From: Phycisphaerae bacterium | GTDB taxonomy: Bacteria; Planctomycetota; Phycisphaerae; UBA1845; JAFGLZ01 | Length of the DNA stretch: 45,543 bases | Direction of reading: 5' to 3' | Assembly: GCA_016927755.1 (NCBI GenBank) | Contig: JAFGLZ010000238.1 | Span: forward strand, 1-45,543 | Shown: one piece after another, positions 26,871-35,334 of the stretch | Numbering within the stretch: the first letter of the stretch is position 1 | How the letters are laid out: each line of letters opens with the position of its first letter | The notes under the pieces: generated by a model | The model's input: only the letters and a program-made list of their open reading frames with translations | Told to the model about the DNA's origin: nothing | Database searches by the model: none | Translations under genes and position numbers: made by a program

Positions 26871-28166
26871 TCAATCCACATTAAACCCCATCTGAATCTT
26901 CGACCCCGCCTTAGACTTGTTCACCACCCTCTCCCCCCCACGAAACTGGTTCCCCAATATCACCGCCGACCTCGTCCCCTCCCCCAGCTCGATCTGCGTC
27001 TTGCGCGCCGCCAGGAACTGACACCCGCTCACGATCGCCGACCCGCCCCGCACCAGAATGCACGGAGCCGCCCTATCCCGCCGGCCCCAGTCGGCGAAAT
27101 GACACGAGCTGAACGTCACCGTCCCCGCGCCCTCGATCACCGCCTGCTCGTTCGTCTTGGCGATCGGCCAGAACCCGCAGTTCGAAAACTTCACAGGCCC
27201 CCGGTTCTTCGGCCCAACCTTCACCGTCGCCATGAACTGGCTGTTCGAGAACGCGATCCCCGCGTGACCCTGACTCGCGTCCACCTGAACCGCCACCGGG
27301 CCGATGTCCGACCCGCACTGCGTCAGCACCGCGTTCGGCATCCCGCTCTTCGTCTCGACGAAGTGATACCCGATCCTCGGAAAGATCACGAAGCAGTTCA
27401 CCATGTACTCCCAGTCCGTCCGCCCGATCTCGAACCCGACCAGGTGCTCCTCCAAATACGTGAACAGCTTCTGCATCCTCGGCGTTCCCTCCTTCGGAGC
27501 GCTCGGATGGTTCGCCCGCATCCAGTAGTGCGGGTTGAAGTGAACGTCCTCGATCCGGCCGATGTCCGTTGTCTGATTGACGTACACCCCCAGCCGAAGC
27601 GGACACCCATACACGTTCCGCACCGTGTGCAGCTCGTTCGGATGCGTCCCGAAGTCGATCCCCTTGTACGGATTCGCCAGCGTCACGTCGATTACGCTGC
27701 AGTGCATCCCCCGTCCCTGGATCGTCCACGGGTACGCCTTGACGTTGTCGATGTCCTGGTTCGGATAGAAGATCGTTAACCCCCGAACGCAACTGCTCTG
27801 GTTCAGGCTGATCAGAGGCTTGCCGTTCTCGTCCCCCGCCCCGCCCGTCGCGTACAGCACCGACCCCTTGCCGATATCCGTATGATGCGGCCCCTCCCAC
27901 GCGCCCCGAAGCGCCACCCCCTGTGGAACCGTCAGCGACCCCGCGATCAGATACGTCCCCGCCGGAACCCGAACGACCCCGCCCCCGCCCGCCGCCGCGT
28001 CGAGCGCCTTCTGAAACGCACCCGTGTCGTCCGTCTTCCCGTCCGCCCTCGCCCCGCAATCGAGAACGCTCGCCCCCATTTCACCGACAACGCCCCCGGA
28101 CGCAGGTCCCGCCCCAAAGGCCAGCACCGGCAAGAACACCCGAACGAAACAAGACGCAAGCATCAT
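26871..28166 (-). CDS. Secreted right-handed beta-helix protein, pectate-lyase-3 type
   Basis: A 431-residue exported protein with a signal peptide (to about residue 24). The first domain is the Pectate_lyase_3 opening: SVLDCGARADGKTDDTGAFQKAL, then GGGVVRVPAGTYLIAGSLTVP. Beta-helix coils continue (SCVRGLTIFYP, VEDVHFNPHYW-like IEDVHFNPHYW, AIVSGCQFLAA, SAVILGNQF). Such proteins bind or cleave acidic polysaccharides; I cannot point to certain catalytic residues. The ATG has a strong GGAGGTG ribosome site. It faces against the Opp genes and separates the OppD- and OppF-type ATPases, so it may have entered the operon after its formation. Confidence 0.82.
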   Translation of the reverse strand: MMLASCFVRVFLPVLAFGAGPASGGVVGEMGASVLDCGARADGKTDDTGAFQKALDAAAGGGGVVRVPAGTYLIAGSLTVPQGVALRGAWEGPHHTDIGKGSVLYATGGAGDENGKPLISLNQSSCVRGLTIFYPNQDIDNVKAYPWTIQGRGMHCSVIDVTLANPYKGIDFGTHPNELHTVRNVYGCPLRLGVYVNQTTDIGRIEDVHFNPHYWMRANHPSAPKEGTPRMQKLFTYLEEHLVGFEIGRTDWEYMVNCFVIFPRIGYHFVETKSGMPNAVLTQCGSDIGPVAVQVDASQGHAGIAFSNSQFMATVKVGPKNRGPVKFSNCGFWPIAKTNEQAVIEGAGTVTFSSCHFADWGRRDRAAPCILVRGGSAIVSGCQFLAARKTQIELGEGTRSAVILGNQFRGGERVVNKSKAGSKIQMGFNVD

Positions 28167-28304
28167 CGCACCTCCACACCCACAACCATCCGCAAGTCAA
28201 ATCACCCAAACCGACGCGCATACTAGGCACCCCCCACCCCACGAACAAGCGACCACCCCAAGCCAAACCCCGGGAGGACGAACGTCCCCGCGAGCCGAAA
28301 CCAC

Positions 28305-28345
28305 TAGACCCTAACCCCTATCCCCTAGACCCTATCCCCCAGCTC
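28305..28345. repeat. Heptamer array TANNCCC x5 (telomere-like)
   Basis: Five units starting TA at 28305, 28312, 28319, 28326 and 28333, with a sixth decayed unit at 28340, are in exact 7-base register: TAGACCC, TAACCCC, TATCCCC, TAGACCC, TATCCCC. It lies in the divergent gap before the OppF-type gene. The rest of 28167-28460 shows a short GTCCCCGCGAGCCGAA repeat and a CCGCTACCAT possible -10 region. Confidence 0.75.
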
Positions 28346-28460
28346 CCAGTGGAGCACAACCCACTTTCCCGCTACCATGATGCGCGCGAACGACCGATTC
28401 CCCGTCCGGCAACGGCGAATCGCCGGACGACAGTCGCCAACACCCGACGAACGGCCCGCA

Positions 28461-29468
28461 ATGACCGAACCGCTACTCGAAGTCCGCGACCTCAAGAAGC
28501 ACTTCCCAATCACCGCCGGCTTCCTCCGCAAGACCGTCGGACTCATCAAGGCCGTCGACGGCGTCAGCTTCGACATCGGCAAGGGCCAGACCCTCGGACT
28601 CGTCGGCGAGAGCGGCTGCGGAAAGACCACCACCGGCAGACTCATCCTCCGCGTCCTCGAGCGCACCTCAGGCCAAATGATCTTCCGCCGGAACGACAAG
28701 CGCATCGACCTGGCCACGCTGCGAGGCGAGGAGCTCCGCAGGTTCCGCCGTCACATGCAGCTCATCTTCCAGGACCCCTTCGCCTCCCTCAACCCGCGCC
28801 TGACCATCCGAGACCTCGTCGCCGAGCCCATCAGAGCCCTCGACGCCCGAGCCCGCGACGAGACCGAACACCGCGTCACCGAGCTCATCGAGTCCGTCGG
28901 GCTCAAACGAGAATTCCTCAACCGATACCCGCACGCCTTCAGCGGCGGACAACGCCAGCGCATCGGCATCGCTCGCGCCCTCGCGCTCAACCCGGAGCTC
29001 ATCATCTGCGACGAGCCCGTCTCCGCGCTCGACGTCTCCGTCCAGGCCCAGATCGTCAACCTCCTCAAGGACCTCCAAGAGCAGCTCGGCCTCACCTACC
29101 TCTTCATCGCGCACGACCTCTCCGTCGTCGAGAACATCAGCACCCGAGTCGCCGTCATGTACACCGGCCGAATCGTCGAAATGGCCGATACCAACGACCT
29201 CTTCCACCATCCCCGGCACCCCTACACCGAAGCCCTCATGAACGCGCTGCCCAAGCCAGACCCCGCCCTCAAGACCGATCGCATCATCCTCCCCGGAGAG
29301 GTCGCCGACCCCTCCAACCTCCCCCCCGGTTGCGCCTTCCATCCCAGATGCCGCTACTGCCAGGACCCCTGCAAACAAACCGTCCCAGACCTCCGCGACC
29401 TCGGCAACGGCCACCTGACCGCATGCCTACGCGCCGAACAAATCAACCTGCAAGGCGTAAAGGAATAG
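28461..29468 (+). CDS. ABC transporter ATPase, OppF/DppF type
   Basis: A 335-residue ATPase, the second energy subunit of the Opp-type importer. It shows LKKHFPITAGFLRKTVGLIKAVDGV (typical of OppF; quoted in part), Walker A GESGCGKTT, signature FSGGQRQRIGIARAL, Walker B LIICDEPVSALDVS and switch FIAHDLSVV. The C-terminal Cys cluster GCAFHPRCRYCQDPC is intact. The start is ATG 28461; the frame is open from 28377 but that part lacks homology. No other OppF-like gene is present, so it must complement the operon ending at 26366 although it has lost contact with it and needs its own promoter. Confidence 0.92.
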   Translation: MTEPLLEVRDLKKHFPITAGFLRKTVGLIKAVDGVSFDIGKGQTLGLVGESGCGKTTTGRLILRVLERTSGQMIFRRNDKRIDLATLRGEELRRFRRHMQLIFQDPFASLNPRLTIRDLVAEPIRALDARARDETEHRVTELIESVGLKREFLNRYPHAFSGGQRQRIGIARALALNPELIICDEPVSALDVSVQAQIVNLLKDLQEQLGLTYLFIAHDLSVVENISTRVAVMYTGRIVEMADTNDLFHHPRHPYTEALMNALPKPDPALKTDRIILPGEVADPSNLPPGCAFHPRCRYCQDPCKQTVPDLRDLGNGHLTACLRAEQINLQGVKE

Positions 29469-29516
29469 CCTACTCCCCAAGACGTCGACGACCTGCCGAA
29501 CCACGCCTCCCCCCCC

Positions 29517-29551
29517 GACCCCCGACCCCTGATCCCCGATCCCTGACCCCT
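29517..29551. repeat. Heptamer array GAYCCCY x5
   Basis: GA recurs at 29517, 29524, 29531, 29538 and 29545, each followed by C/T and C-runs, giving five exact 7-base units. It sits about 60 bases upstream of trpA, before a CGCTATACT candidate -10 box at 29575. Confidence 0.75.
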
Positions 29552-29610
29552 TCCTTTTCCACGCATCCCCCACCCGCTATACTCCCCCATTCCGAACCAA
29601 GGAGGACCAC

Positions 29611-30420
29611 GTGGACAATCGGATCGACACCACCTTCGCCCGCCTCGCCGAGCGCCGCCACAAGGCCCTCATGCCCTACATTACCGCCGGGTACCCCGAT
29701 CTCGACGCAACCGCCAAGCTCCTCGTCGAGATGCCAAAGGCCGGAGCCTCCGTCATCGAGCTGGGCTTCCCATACTCCGACCCCATCGCCGACGGGCCCG
29801 TCATCCAGGAATCCTTCACCCGAGCCCTGGCCGCCGGCCTCCTCGTCGGCGATATCTTCGAGACCGTCCGCAAAGTCCGCCAAGACGTCCAGGCGCCCAT
29901 CGTCGCCATGCTCTCCTTCAGCATCGTCTACCGGATCGGCGTCGAGACCTTCCTCACCCGCGCCGCCGAGGCCGGCTTCGACGGCCTCATCGTGCCCGAT
30001 CTATCGCTGGAGGAAGCCCCCGACATCGCCGGTCAGGCCAGCGCCGCCGGACTCAGACTCGTCATGCTGGCCGCCCCCACCAGCTCGCCCGATCGCTTCC
30101 GAAGAATCGCCGAGATCAGCCAGGGCTTCGTCTACTACATCGCCGTCGCGGGAACCACCGGCGAACGCGACAAGCTCCCCGACGACCTCGCCGAAAACGT
30201 CCGTCGACTCCGAGAGATCGGCGGCAAGCCCGTCTGCGTCGGCTTCGGCGTCAGTCGCCCCGAGCACGTCCGGCAGGTCTGCCAGGTCGCCGACGGCGCC
30301 ATCGTCGGCAGCGCCATCGTCCGCCGCGTCACCGAGGCCGTCGACGGCAAGGCCACGACAAGCACGCTCGTCGACGGCGTCACCGACTTCGTCCGCCAAC
30401 TAGCCACCGGCCTGCCCTGA
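29611..30420 (+). CDS. trpA: Tryptophan synthase alpha subunit
   Basis: A 269-residue TIM-barrel enzyme that cleaves indole-3-glycerol phosphate to indole and glyceraldehyde 3-phosphate as the alpha half of the TrpAB complex. The catalytic acids are E50 in SVIELGFPYSDP and D61 in IADGPVIQ. MPYITAGYPD opens the barrel, and GFVYYIAVAGTTG and PVCVGFGVSRPEHV form the phosphate-binding part. It starts at GTG, with AAGGAGG seven bases upstream, a very strong ribosome site. No trpB or other trp gene is in the window, so it is unlinked here. A CGCTATACT box lies about 30 bases upstream. Function is confident because all key residues are present. Confidence 0.96.
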   Translation: MDNRIDTTFARLAERRHKALMPYITAGYPDLDATAKLLVEMPKAGASVIELGFPYSDPIADGPVIQESFTRALAAGLLVGDIFETVRKVRQDVQAPIVAMLSFSIVYRIGVETFLTRAAEAGFDGLIVPDLSLEEAPDIAGQASAAGLRLVMLAAPTSSPDRFRRIAEISQGFVYYIAVAGTTGERDKLPDDLAENVRRLREIGGKPVCVGFGVSRPEHVRQVCQVADGAIVGSAIVRRVTEAVDGKATTSTLVDGVTDFVRQLATGLP

Positions 30421-30515
30421 TCTCCCCGTAGCCACATCGAGCGCCCTTCAACCCCTCGAAGAGCCGGCGCCAAACCGCGCCCGGCCCCCACAGCCTGCCA
30501 CGCGCCCCCGGCGAG

Positions 30516-30545
30516 TTGATTCCAGGTGCCCCGCAGCGCTATCAT
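30516..30545 (+). promoter_or_regulatory. Promoter that fixes the oxidoreductase start
   Basis: TTGATT (30516-30521), an 18-base spacer and TATCAT (30540-30545) form a reasonable sigma70-type promoter. Transcription would begin near 30552. That excludes the in-frame ATG at 30544, which lies within the -10 box, and supports TTG 30598. Confidence 0.55.
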
Positions 30546-30597
30546 GCTGCCTCGCCACGACGCGGTCCGCGCCGTCGACGATTCGCGAGGTGACACC

Positions 30598-31779
30598 TTG
30601 TCAGACAGATCGGAACTGAGGATCGGCGTCATCGGCGCGGGCGGCAGAGGCAGCCTGGCCGCCTATGCCCACAAACCGGAAGACGGCGTTCGGCTCGTCG
30701 CCGGGTGCGACACCAGCCCCGCCGCCCTCGAGCAGTTCAAGAGCAAGTACGGCCCCGACGCCTTCGTCACCGACGACTACACCGAACTCCTCGACTGCGA
30801 CGACGTCGACGCCGTCTTCGTCACCACCCCCGACTTCTGCCACGAAGAGCACGCCGTCGCCGCCCTCGAGGCCGGAAAGGCCGTCTATCTCGAAAAACCC
30901 ATGGCCATCACCATCGAGGGATGCGACCGAATCCTCCGCGCCGCCTACGAGCGCAAGGTCAAGCTCTACCTCGGCCACAACATGCGCCACTTCGCCGTCA
31001 TCGAGAAGATGAAAGAGCTGATCGACCAGGGCGCCATCGGCGAGGTCAAGACCGCGTGGTGCCGCCACTTCGTCTCCTACGGCGGCGACGCCTACTTCAA
31101 GGACTGGCACGCCGAGCGCGCCAGATCCACCGGCCTGCTCCTCCAGAAGGGCGCCCACGACATCGACGTCCTCCACTGGCTCTGCGGCGGATACGCCCGC
31201 CGCGTCGTCGCCATGGGCGGCCTGACGCTCTACGACCGTATCGACAACCGGCACGGCCTCACCGAGCGGGGCGATGCCGCCTTCGTCGCCGATAACTGGC
31301 CGCCCCTCTCGCAGACCGGCATGAACCCCGTCATCGACGTCGAGGACGTCAGCATGATGCTCATGCACCTCGACAACGGCGTCTACGCCTCCTATCAGCA
31401 GTGCCACTTCACGCCCGACGCCTGGCGGAACTACACCGTCATCGGCACCGAGGGTCGCATCGAGAACTTCAACGACGCCGGCGAGGGCCAGGTCTGGGTC
31501 TGGAACACCCGCCGCGACGCCTACCGACCCGTCCCCGACCAGCAGCACCACATCCCCCCGCGCCAGGGAAGCCACGGCGGCGGCGACCCGAGGATCGTCG
31601 CCGAGTTCATCCGCTACCTCCGCCAGGGCGGCAGCGTCGCCACCTCCCCCGTCGCCGCAAGATACAGCGTCGCCGCCGGCTGCAAGGCCACCGAGTCCCT
31701 CCGAACCGGCAGCACGCCAATGGACGTCCCCAAGCTCGACCCGGTCCTCGACGCGTACTTCCGTGCGGACACCCGGTGA
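30598..31779 (+). CDS. Gfo/Idh/MocA-family oxidoreductase
   Basis: A 393-residue NAD(P)-dependent dehydrogenase. The Rossmann fold opens LRIGVIGAGGRGSLAAYA. The catalytic lysine is in VYLEKPMAIT, followed by LGHNMRHFAVIEKMKELI. The substrate domain contains LLLQKGAHDIDVLHWLCGG with the conserved Asp-x-x-His pattern. TTG 30598 is proposed as the start because AGGTGA lies 6-8 bases before it and a promoter covers the ATG at 30544; that ATG would add 18 residues. It is a distinct subfamily from the one at 17424 (the VEDVSMMLMHLDNG region), so the two probably act on different sugars or steps. It stands between trpA and the GH13 gene. Confidence 0.88.
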   Translation: MSDRSELRIGVIGAGGRGSLAAYAHKPEDGVRLVAGCDTSPAALEQFKSKYGPDAFVTDDYTELLDCDDVDAVFVTTPDFCHEEHAVAALEAGKAVYLEKPMAITIEGCDRILRAAYERKVKLYLGHNMRHFAVIEKMKELIDQGAIGEVKTAWCRHFVSYGGDAYFKDWHAERARSTGLLLQKGAHDIDVLHWLCGGYARRVVAMGGLTLYDRIDNRHGLTERGDAAFVADNWPPLSQTGMNPVIDVEDVSMMLMHLDNGVYASYQQCHFTPDAWRNYTVIGTEGRIENFNDAGEGQVWVWNTRRDAYRPVPDQQHHIPPRQGSHGGGDPRIVAEFIRYLRQGGSVATSPVAARYSVAAGCKATESLRTGSTPMDVPKLDPVLDAYFRADTR

Positions 31780-31944
31780 CCCTACACTTCCGGAAGACGT
31801 TTCGAGCCACGGACGGTCGAGCTGCAATAGCAGGCATCTGGCACGAGATCGACATCCAATAGAGAATGAAGAGACCGTGCGGGAGGTCGCGCCTGATGGA
31901 TTGACGGCACTCCTACCCGTGACCGCAATCGAAAGGGCCCAAGG

Positions 31945-33333
31945 ATGAGGAAGACAGGAATCGGCATCACGGGGCTGCTGCTCGCGGTCTTTGCGCGGAA
32001 CGCACACTCGTCCGCGCTGAATGAGCGACAAGCCCGCCCCTCGCCCGAGTGGGTCACCCGCGGCGTCATGTACCAGATCCAGCCCCGAGCCTTCACCCCC
32101 GAAGGCACCCTCGCCGCCGCGACCGCCCGATTGCCCAAGGTCGCCGAGATCGGAGTCGACATCATCTACATCTGCCCCGTCTTCGTCGCCGACGACGAGG
32201 CCGACCCCAACTCCTGGAGCCCGCGCCAGAGGGCCTCGCGGATGAACAACCCCCGCAACCCCTACCGGATGAAGGACTACTACCACGTCGACCCGGAATA
32301 CGGGACTGATGATGACCTGAAGGCCTTCGTCGCCGCCGCCCACAAGCTCGGCATGCGCGTCCTGCTGGACATGGTCTACCTGCACTGCGGCCCGAACGCC
32401 GTCTTCCTCGACAAGCACCCGGACTTCGTCAAGCGCGACAAGGACGGCAACGTCGCCAATGCCGCCTGGGGCTTTCCGGCCCTGAACCACGCCAACCCTG
32501 AGCTTCGCGAGTACCTCTGGAAGAACATGGAATACTGGCTCCGCGGCTTCAACGTCGACGGGTTCCGCTGCGACGTCTCCGACCGCGTCCCGCTGGACTT
32601 TTGGGAGACCGCCCGCGACCGCCTCGCCAAGATCCGCCCCGACGTCTGCATGCTGGCCGAGGGACGGCGCCGCGAGGACCAGCTAAAGGCCTTCGACCTC
32701 GACTACGGCTGGGGCTTCAAGTGGAACAAAGCCGCCGACGTCAGGAAGCATTGGGAGAAGATGTACAGCGAGCGCCCCCGCGGCGGCGCACGCTTCATCC
32801 GCTTCATCACCAACCACGACGTCGCCAACGACGCGTTCCACAACCGAATCGAGAAGAAGTGGGGCGCCCCCCGCGTCGACGCCACGCTCGTCGCCCTCTT
32901 CACGCTCGATGGCGTCCCGATGCTCTACAACGGCCAGGAAGTCGCCGACACCGCCCGCCACAGCATCTTCGGCCGCTCCCCCATCGACTGGGCAAACGCA
33001 AACACCCCCACCGGCAAAGCCCGCCTGGCCCTCTGCAAGAAGCTCTGCGCCATCCGCCACGCCGAGCGCCCCCTAACCCACGGCCCCGTCACCTGGCTCG
33101 ACAACAACGCCCCCGAAGCCGTCCTCTCCTACCTGCGAACGCTAGACAACCAGCAGATCCTGACGGTCATCAACCTGACGGCCAAACCAACCACCGTCCA
33201 ACTAAAGCTCCCACCCCACCCCACCCCAACCTTCCACCCCCTCCTCGCCCGCGGAGCGAAACAAGAGCTACCCAAAGACGGCAACCACCTCTTCGCCCTA
33301 GACGCCTACGCCTACTTCGTCGGCAAGCGGTAA
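31945..33333 (+). CDS. Secreted GH13 alpha-amylase-family glycoside hydrolase
   Basis: A 462-residue (beta/alpha)8 hydrolase with an N-terminal signal peptide (about 1-23). It has the conserved GH13 regions in order: VLLDMVYLHCG (region I), GFRCDVSD with nucleophile D210 (II), MLAEG with acid/base E239 (III) and FITNHD with stabiliser D292 (IV). VMYQIQPRAFTPEG opens the barrel and a short all-beta C domain closes it. The length is short for an amylase, with a reduced B domain, so it may act on small alpha-glucans or sucrose-like substrates. AAGGG precedes the ATG. It ends the strongly C-skewed part of the window. Confidence 0.9.
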   Translation: MRKTGIGITGLLLAVFARNAHSSALNERQARPSPEWVTRGVMYQIQPRAFTPEGTLAAATARLPKVAEIGVDIIYICPVFVADDEADPNSWSPRQRASRMNNPRNPYRMKDYYHVDPEYGTDDDLKAFVAAAHKLGMRVLLDMVYLHCGPNAVFLDKHPDFVKRDKDGNVANAAWGFPALNHANPELREYLWKNMEYWLRGFNVDGFRCDVSDRVPLDFWETARDRLAKIRPDVCMLAEGRRREDQLKAFDLDYGWGFKWNKAADVRKHWEKMYSERPRGGARFIRFITNHDVANDAFHNRIEKKWGAPRVDATLVALFTLDGVPMLYNGQEVADTARHSIFGRSPIDWANANTPTGKARLALCKKLCAIRHAERPLTHGPVTWLDNNAPEAVLSYLRTLDNQQILTVINLTAKPTTVQLKLPPHPTPTFHPLLARGAKQELPKDGNHLFALDAYAYFVGKR

Positions 33334-33347
33334 CGGGGTTATCCCTG

Positions 33348-33540
33348 TTATCGTTCCCGCTGTCCCAGGCCGTCGCCTCGAAGGGAGTTCTTGGTAGCTT
33401 CGCATCCCTCACCGGCCCCTCGACGGGGAGCCACCTGACAAGCTGAAGCGGAACGACCGACTCGGCCTTGGCCAATGGGCTCGCCAGCATGAAAACCGCA
33501 ACGGACATCCACACGGGTCGTCGAATCATGCTTCCCTCTT
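33348..33540 (-). pseudogene. Internally deleted duplicate of the phytase-esterase-like gene
   Basis: Bases 33412-33540 match 40422-40550 without gaps and with only five differences that I can count. They cover the ribosome site, signal peptide (MIRRPVWM-VAVFMLASPL-KAE) and LVRWLPVEGP of the gene at 39622-40539. Immediately before, 33348-33415 resembles the sequence beyond that gene's 3' end (39562-39628). The copy therefore keeps both ends and has lost the middle, with the join in a shared ACCGG/CCGGCCC stretch. No function is expected. Confidence 0.8.
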
Positions 33541-33603
33541 TGAGAAGGGGGGCAGGTTCACTTCCTTGAGGCCTCGACCTCCCTGGAGGAGGGGAGAGAA
33601 GAC

Positions 33604-33616
33604 GGGACAGGTTCGT
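33604..33616. repeat. Solitary GGGACAGGTTCGT REP motif
   Basis: GGGACAGGTTCGT is identical to the terminal repeat of the RAYT-derived element at 34957-35301. It is a single, unpaired copy in the 362-base gap between the GH13 and LVIVD genes, which holds no gene apart from the deleted duplicate. Confidence 0.7.
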
Positions 33617-33695
33617 CCATTGAGGAGCCGCACACAGGTCTTCACGGCCAGGACGCCCCGCGTCCGGCCTGCAAACCGAGGAACGATGACTCCCC

Positions 33696-34787
33696 CTACT
33701 CGGTGGGGGGCGCTTCACCTTTCTGCTCGAGCTTGTGCCGATTCAGGACCAAGAGGCTGTTGCCTTCACGTGCGCCGACGCACAGCAGGTCGCCGCGCGC
33801 CGCCACGCCGTATGTCTTCCTCATCACCGGGTCGCGAAAGGAGCTCACGAACCTGGGCTGCCGCGGATCGGTGACATCGACGACCGCCACGCCGTCCCCC
33901 TTCACCATCGGCAGATAGGCGCGGTCACCGGTCACGACGCAGCGGTTCGGTTGCCCTAGCCGCTCGTCCACCAGCTTGGACTCGAGCTTCGGATGCGCGG
34001 GGTCCCGAAGATCGAACACCAGAAACGCGTTACGATCCCAGGCAACAGTGAAATACCGATGGCCGACCAGATCCCCGCTCAACTGAGATATGGCCGGATC
34101 GAGAACCTGCGTGATCAGGCGGGGCCGAACGGGAGATCTCACGTCAACGACCGCCAACCGATTGCGACGTCCAAAGAGCGTTCCGGTCAAGACGTAACCG
34201 TCGCAAACCAATACGCTGAACGGTCCGTCGTCTTCCGTCGTGACGACGGCGGAGCCGACGACGACCGGCCGACGCGGGTCGCGCACGTCGACGACGAACA
34301 ACTTCTTCTCGGCCTGATGCGCGACGTAACAGTACCCGTCCCGGTAAGCCACCTTGTAGAGCACCCCTCTGACCTCGGGACTCCCGACGACCACCGACGC
34401 GATCAACCGAACGGCCGACTTGTCTCTCACGTCAAGCACCAGGAGTCGATGATTCCCCTGAGAGGCGACGTAGGCCGTCGTCCCGTCCACCGCCAAGCCC
34501 GCCGCCTGGTCGAGATCGGGATGCGTGAAACTGGATACCACCTTCGGCTCCGTGGGGTTCTTGATCGAGCAGATGGTGAGCCGCTTCCCCTCCCGACACG
34601 GCAGGAACGCCCAATCCCCCTCGAGATGGACGTCCTCGACCCCCCGCAATCGCACGGGATCAACGAGCCGACCCACAATCGGAGACGACGGCGATTGCGC
34701 CATGGTCTTGTCCATGCACAAAACGAAGGCGGCGCCGCAAAAGATGATGACCGCGACCGGCAGTCGAGGCGGCGACAGCCCGCTCAC
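33696..34787 (-). CDS. Secreted LVIVD-repeat beta-propeller protein
   Basis: A 363-residue exported protein (signal peptide about 1-30). It is built of repeats of the LVIVD type, each with a G-x-x-x-YVA, LxVLDVRDP, P-x-x-V pattern: AYVASQGNHRLLVLDVRD, CYVAHQAEKKLFVVDVRDP, RNRLAVVDVRSP, AFLVFDLRDPAHP and DGVAVVDVTDP. Such propellers usually act in binding or on the cell surface; no enzymatic motif is visible. It starts at GTG with GGAGG seven bases upstream. Composition is more balanced than in the genes to its left. The function is unknown beyond the fold. Confidence 0.85.
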   Translation of the reverse strand: MSGLSPPRLPVAVIIFCGAAFVLCMDKTMAQSPSSPIVGRLVDPVRLRGVEDVHLEGDWAFLPCREGKRLTICSIKNPTEPKVVSSFTHPDLDQAAGLAVDGTTAYVASQGNHRLLVLDVRDKSAVRLIASVVVGSPEVRGVLYKVAYRDGYCYVAHQAEKKLFVVDVRDPRRPVVVGSAVVTTEDDGPFSVLVCDGYVLTGTLFGRRNRLAVVDVRSPVRPRLITQVLDPAISQLSGDLVGHRYFTVAWDRNAFLVFDLRDPAHPKLESKLVDERLGQPNRCVVTGDRAYLPMVKGDGVAVVDVTDPRQPRFVSSFRDPVMRKTYGVAARGDLLCVGAREGNSLLVLNRHKLEQKGEAPPTE

Positions 34788-34956
34788 AGATCGCCTCCCA
34801 CATCACCCGCCGGTTCGAGAGGCGATACGTTATGCCGAATCCCCTAGCCCGACTCATCCAAGGAGCCTAGCACACGATCACTAGACCTGCAAACGTGATG
34901 CAAATGTGTAAACGTGGGTGTGAAGGTCGGACAGTCACCCATATTAGGTAGAAGAA

Positions 34957-35301
34957 GGGACAGGTTCGTGCATTGGCGCGTGGTGAGGTGTTGGGTATGG
35001 TCTGGCATGCCTCGAAGTGCTCCGGTGGCTCCTGGTGGGATGATGCTTCACGTCTTGAAACGCGGCGTGGGCAAAATGCATCTATTCTACCACGCGGCCG
35101 ATTACGAAGCGTTCGAGCGAGTCTTGGAATAGACTCTGGCGGTTCGTCCGATGCGCCTGTGCGTAGCGACAGACCGTCCCTTTGGCCAGGACGCCTGGGT
35201 GATGTGAGCGATCAAACGCCTGGGGCTCGAATCAACCATGCGTCCACGCGGCCGACCGAGAAAGACAATGGGCAGAGGCAGGCCGTAAACGAACCTGTCC
35301 C
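34957..35301 (+). mobile_element. RAYT-derived non-autonomous element with 13-bp terminal inverted repeats
   Basis: GGGACAGGTTCGT (34957-34969) and its exact reverse complement ACGAACCTGTCCC (35289-35301) delimit 345 bases that contain only a decayed REP-associated tyrosine transposase. A second REP-type motif, GGACAGTCACCCATATT, lies just outside at 34929-34945. The rest of 34788-35334 shows no other gene. Confidence 0.75.
35007..35288 (+). pseudogene. RAYT (Y1 transposase family) remnant lacking its catalytic core
   Basis: One frame begins MPRSAPVAPGGMMLHVLKRG and runs through LFYHAADYEAFERVLE, the usual N-terminus of a REP-associated tyrosine transposase. It then hits TAG (35130), continues TLAVRPMRLC, and jumps to VATDRPFGQDAW, a TGA (35205), and the C-terminal signature RLGLESTMRPRGRPRK. 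An intact protein would have, between RPMRLC and the C-terminal part, the MPNHWH metal-binding motif and the catalytic tyrosine; both are absent. The remnant is in frame except for two stop codons, so an in-frame core deletion and point decay explain it. Confidence 0.8.
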
Positions 35302-35334
35302 GTCTTTCTGCCGGATCAGCAATGGACCGGTAGC

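Noticed and set aside
28305..28345. Telomere sequence, because of CCCTAACCCC
   Set aside because: Only five degenerate units inside a bacterial gene gap, with sister heptamer arrays of different sequence.
30601..32490. 629-residue minus-strand frame opposite the oxidoreductase
   Set aside because: It is composed mostly of Val, Asp, Gly and Glu runs mirroring the GTC/GAC-rich codons of the real gene.
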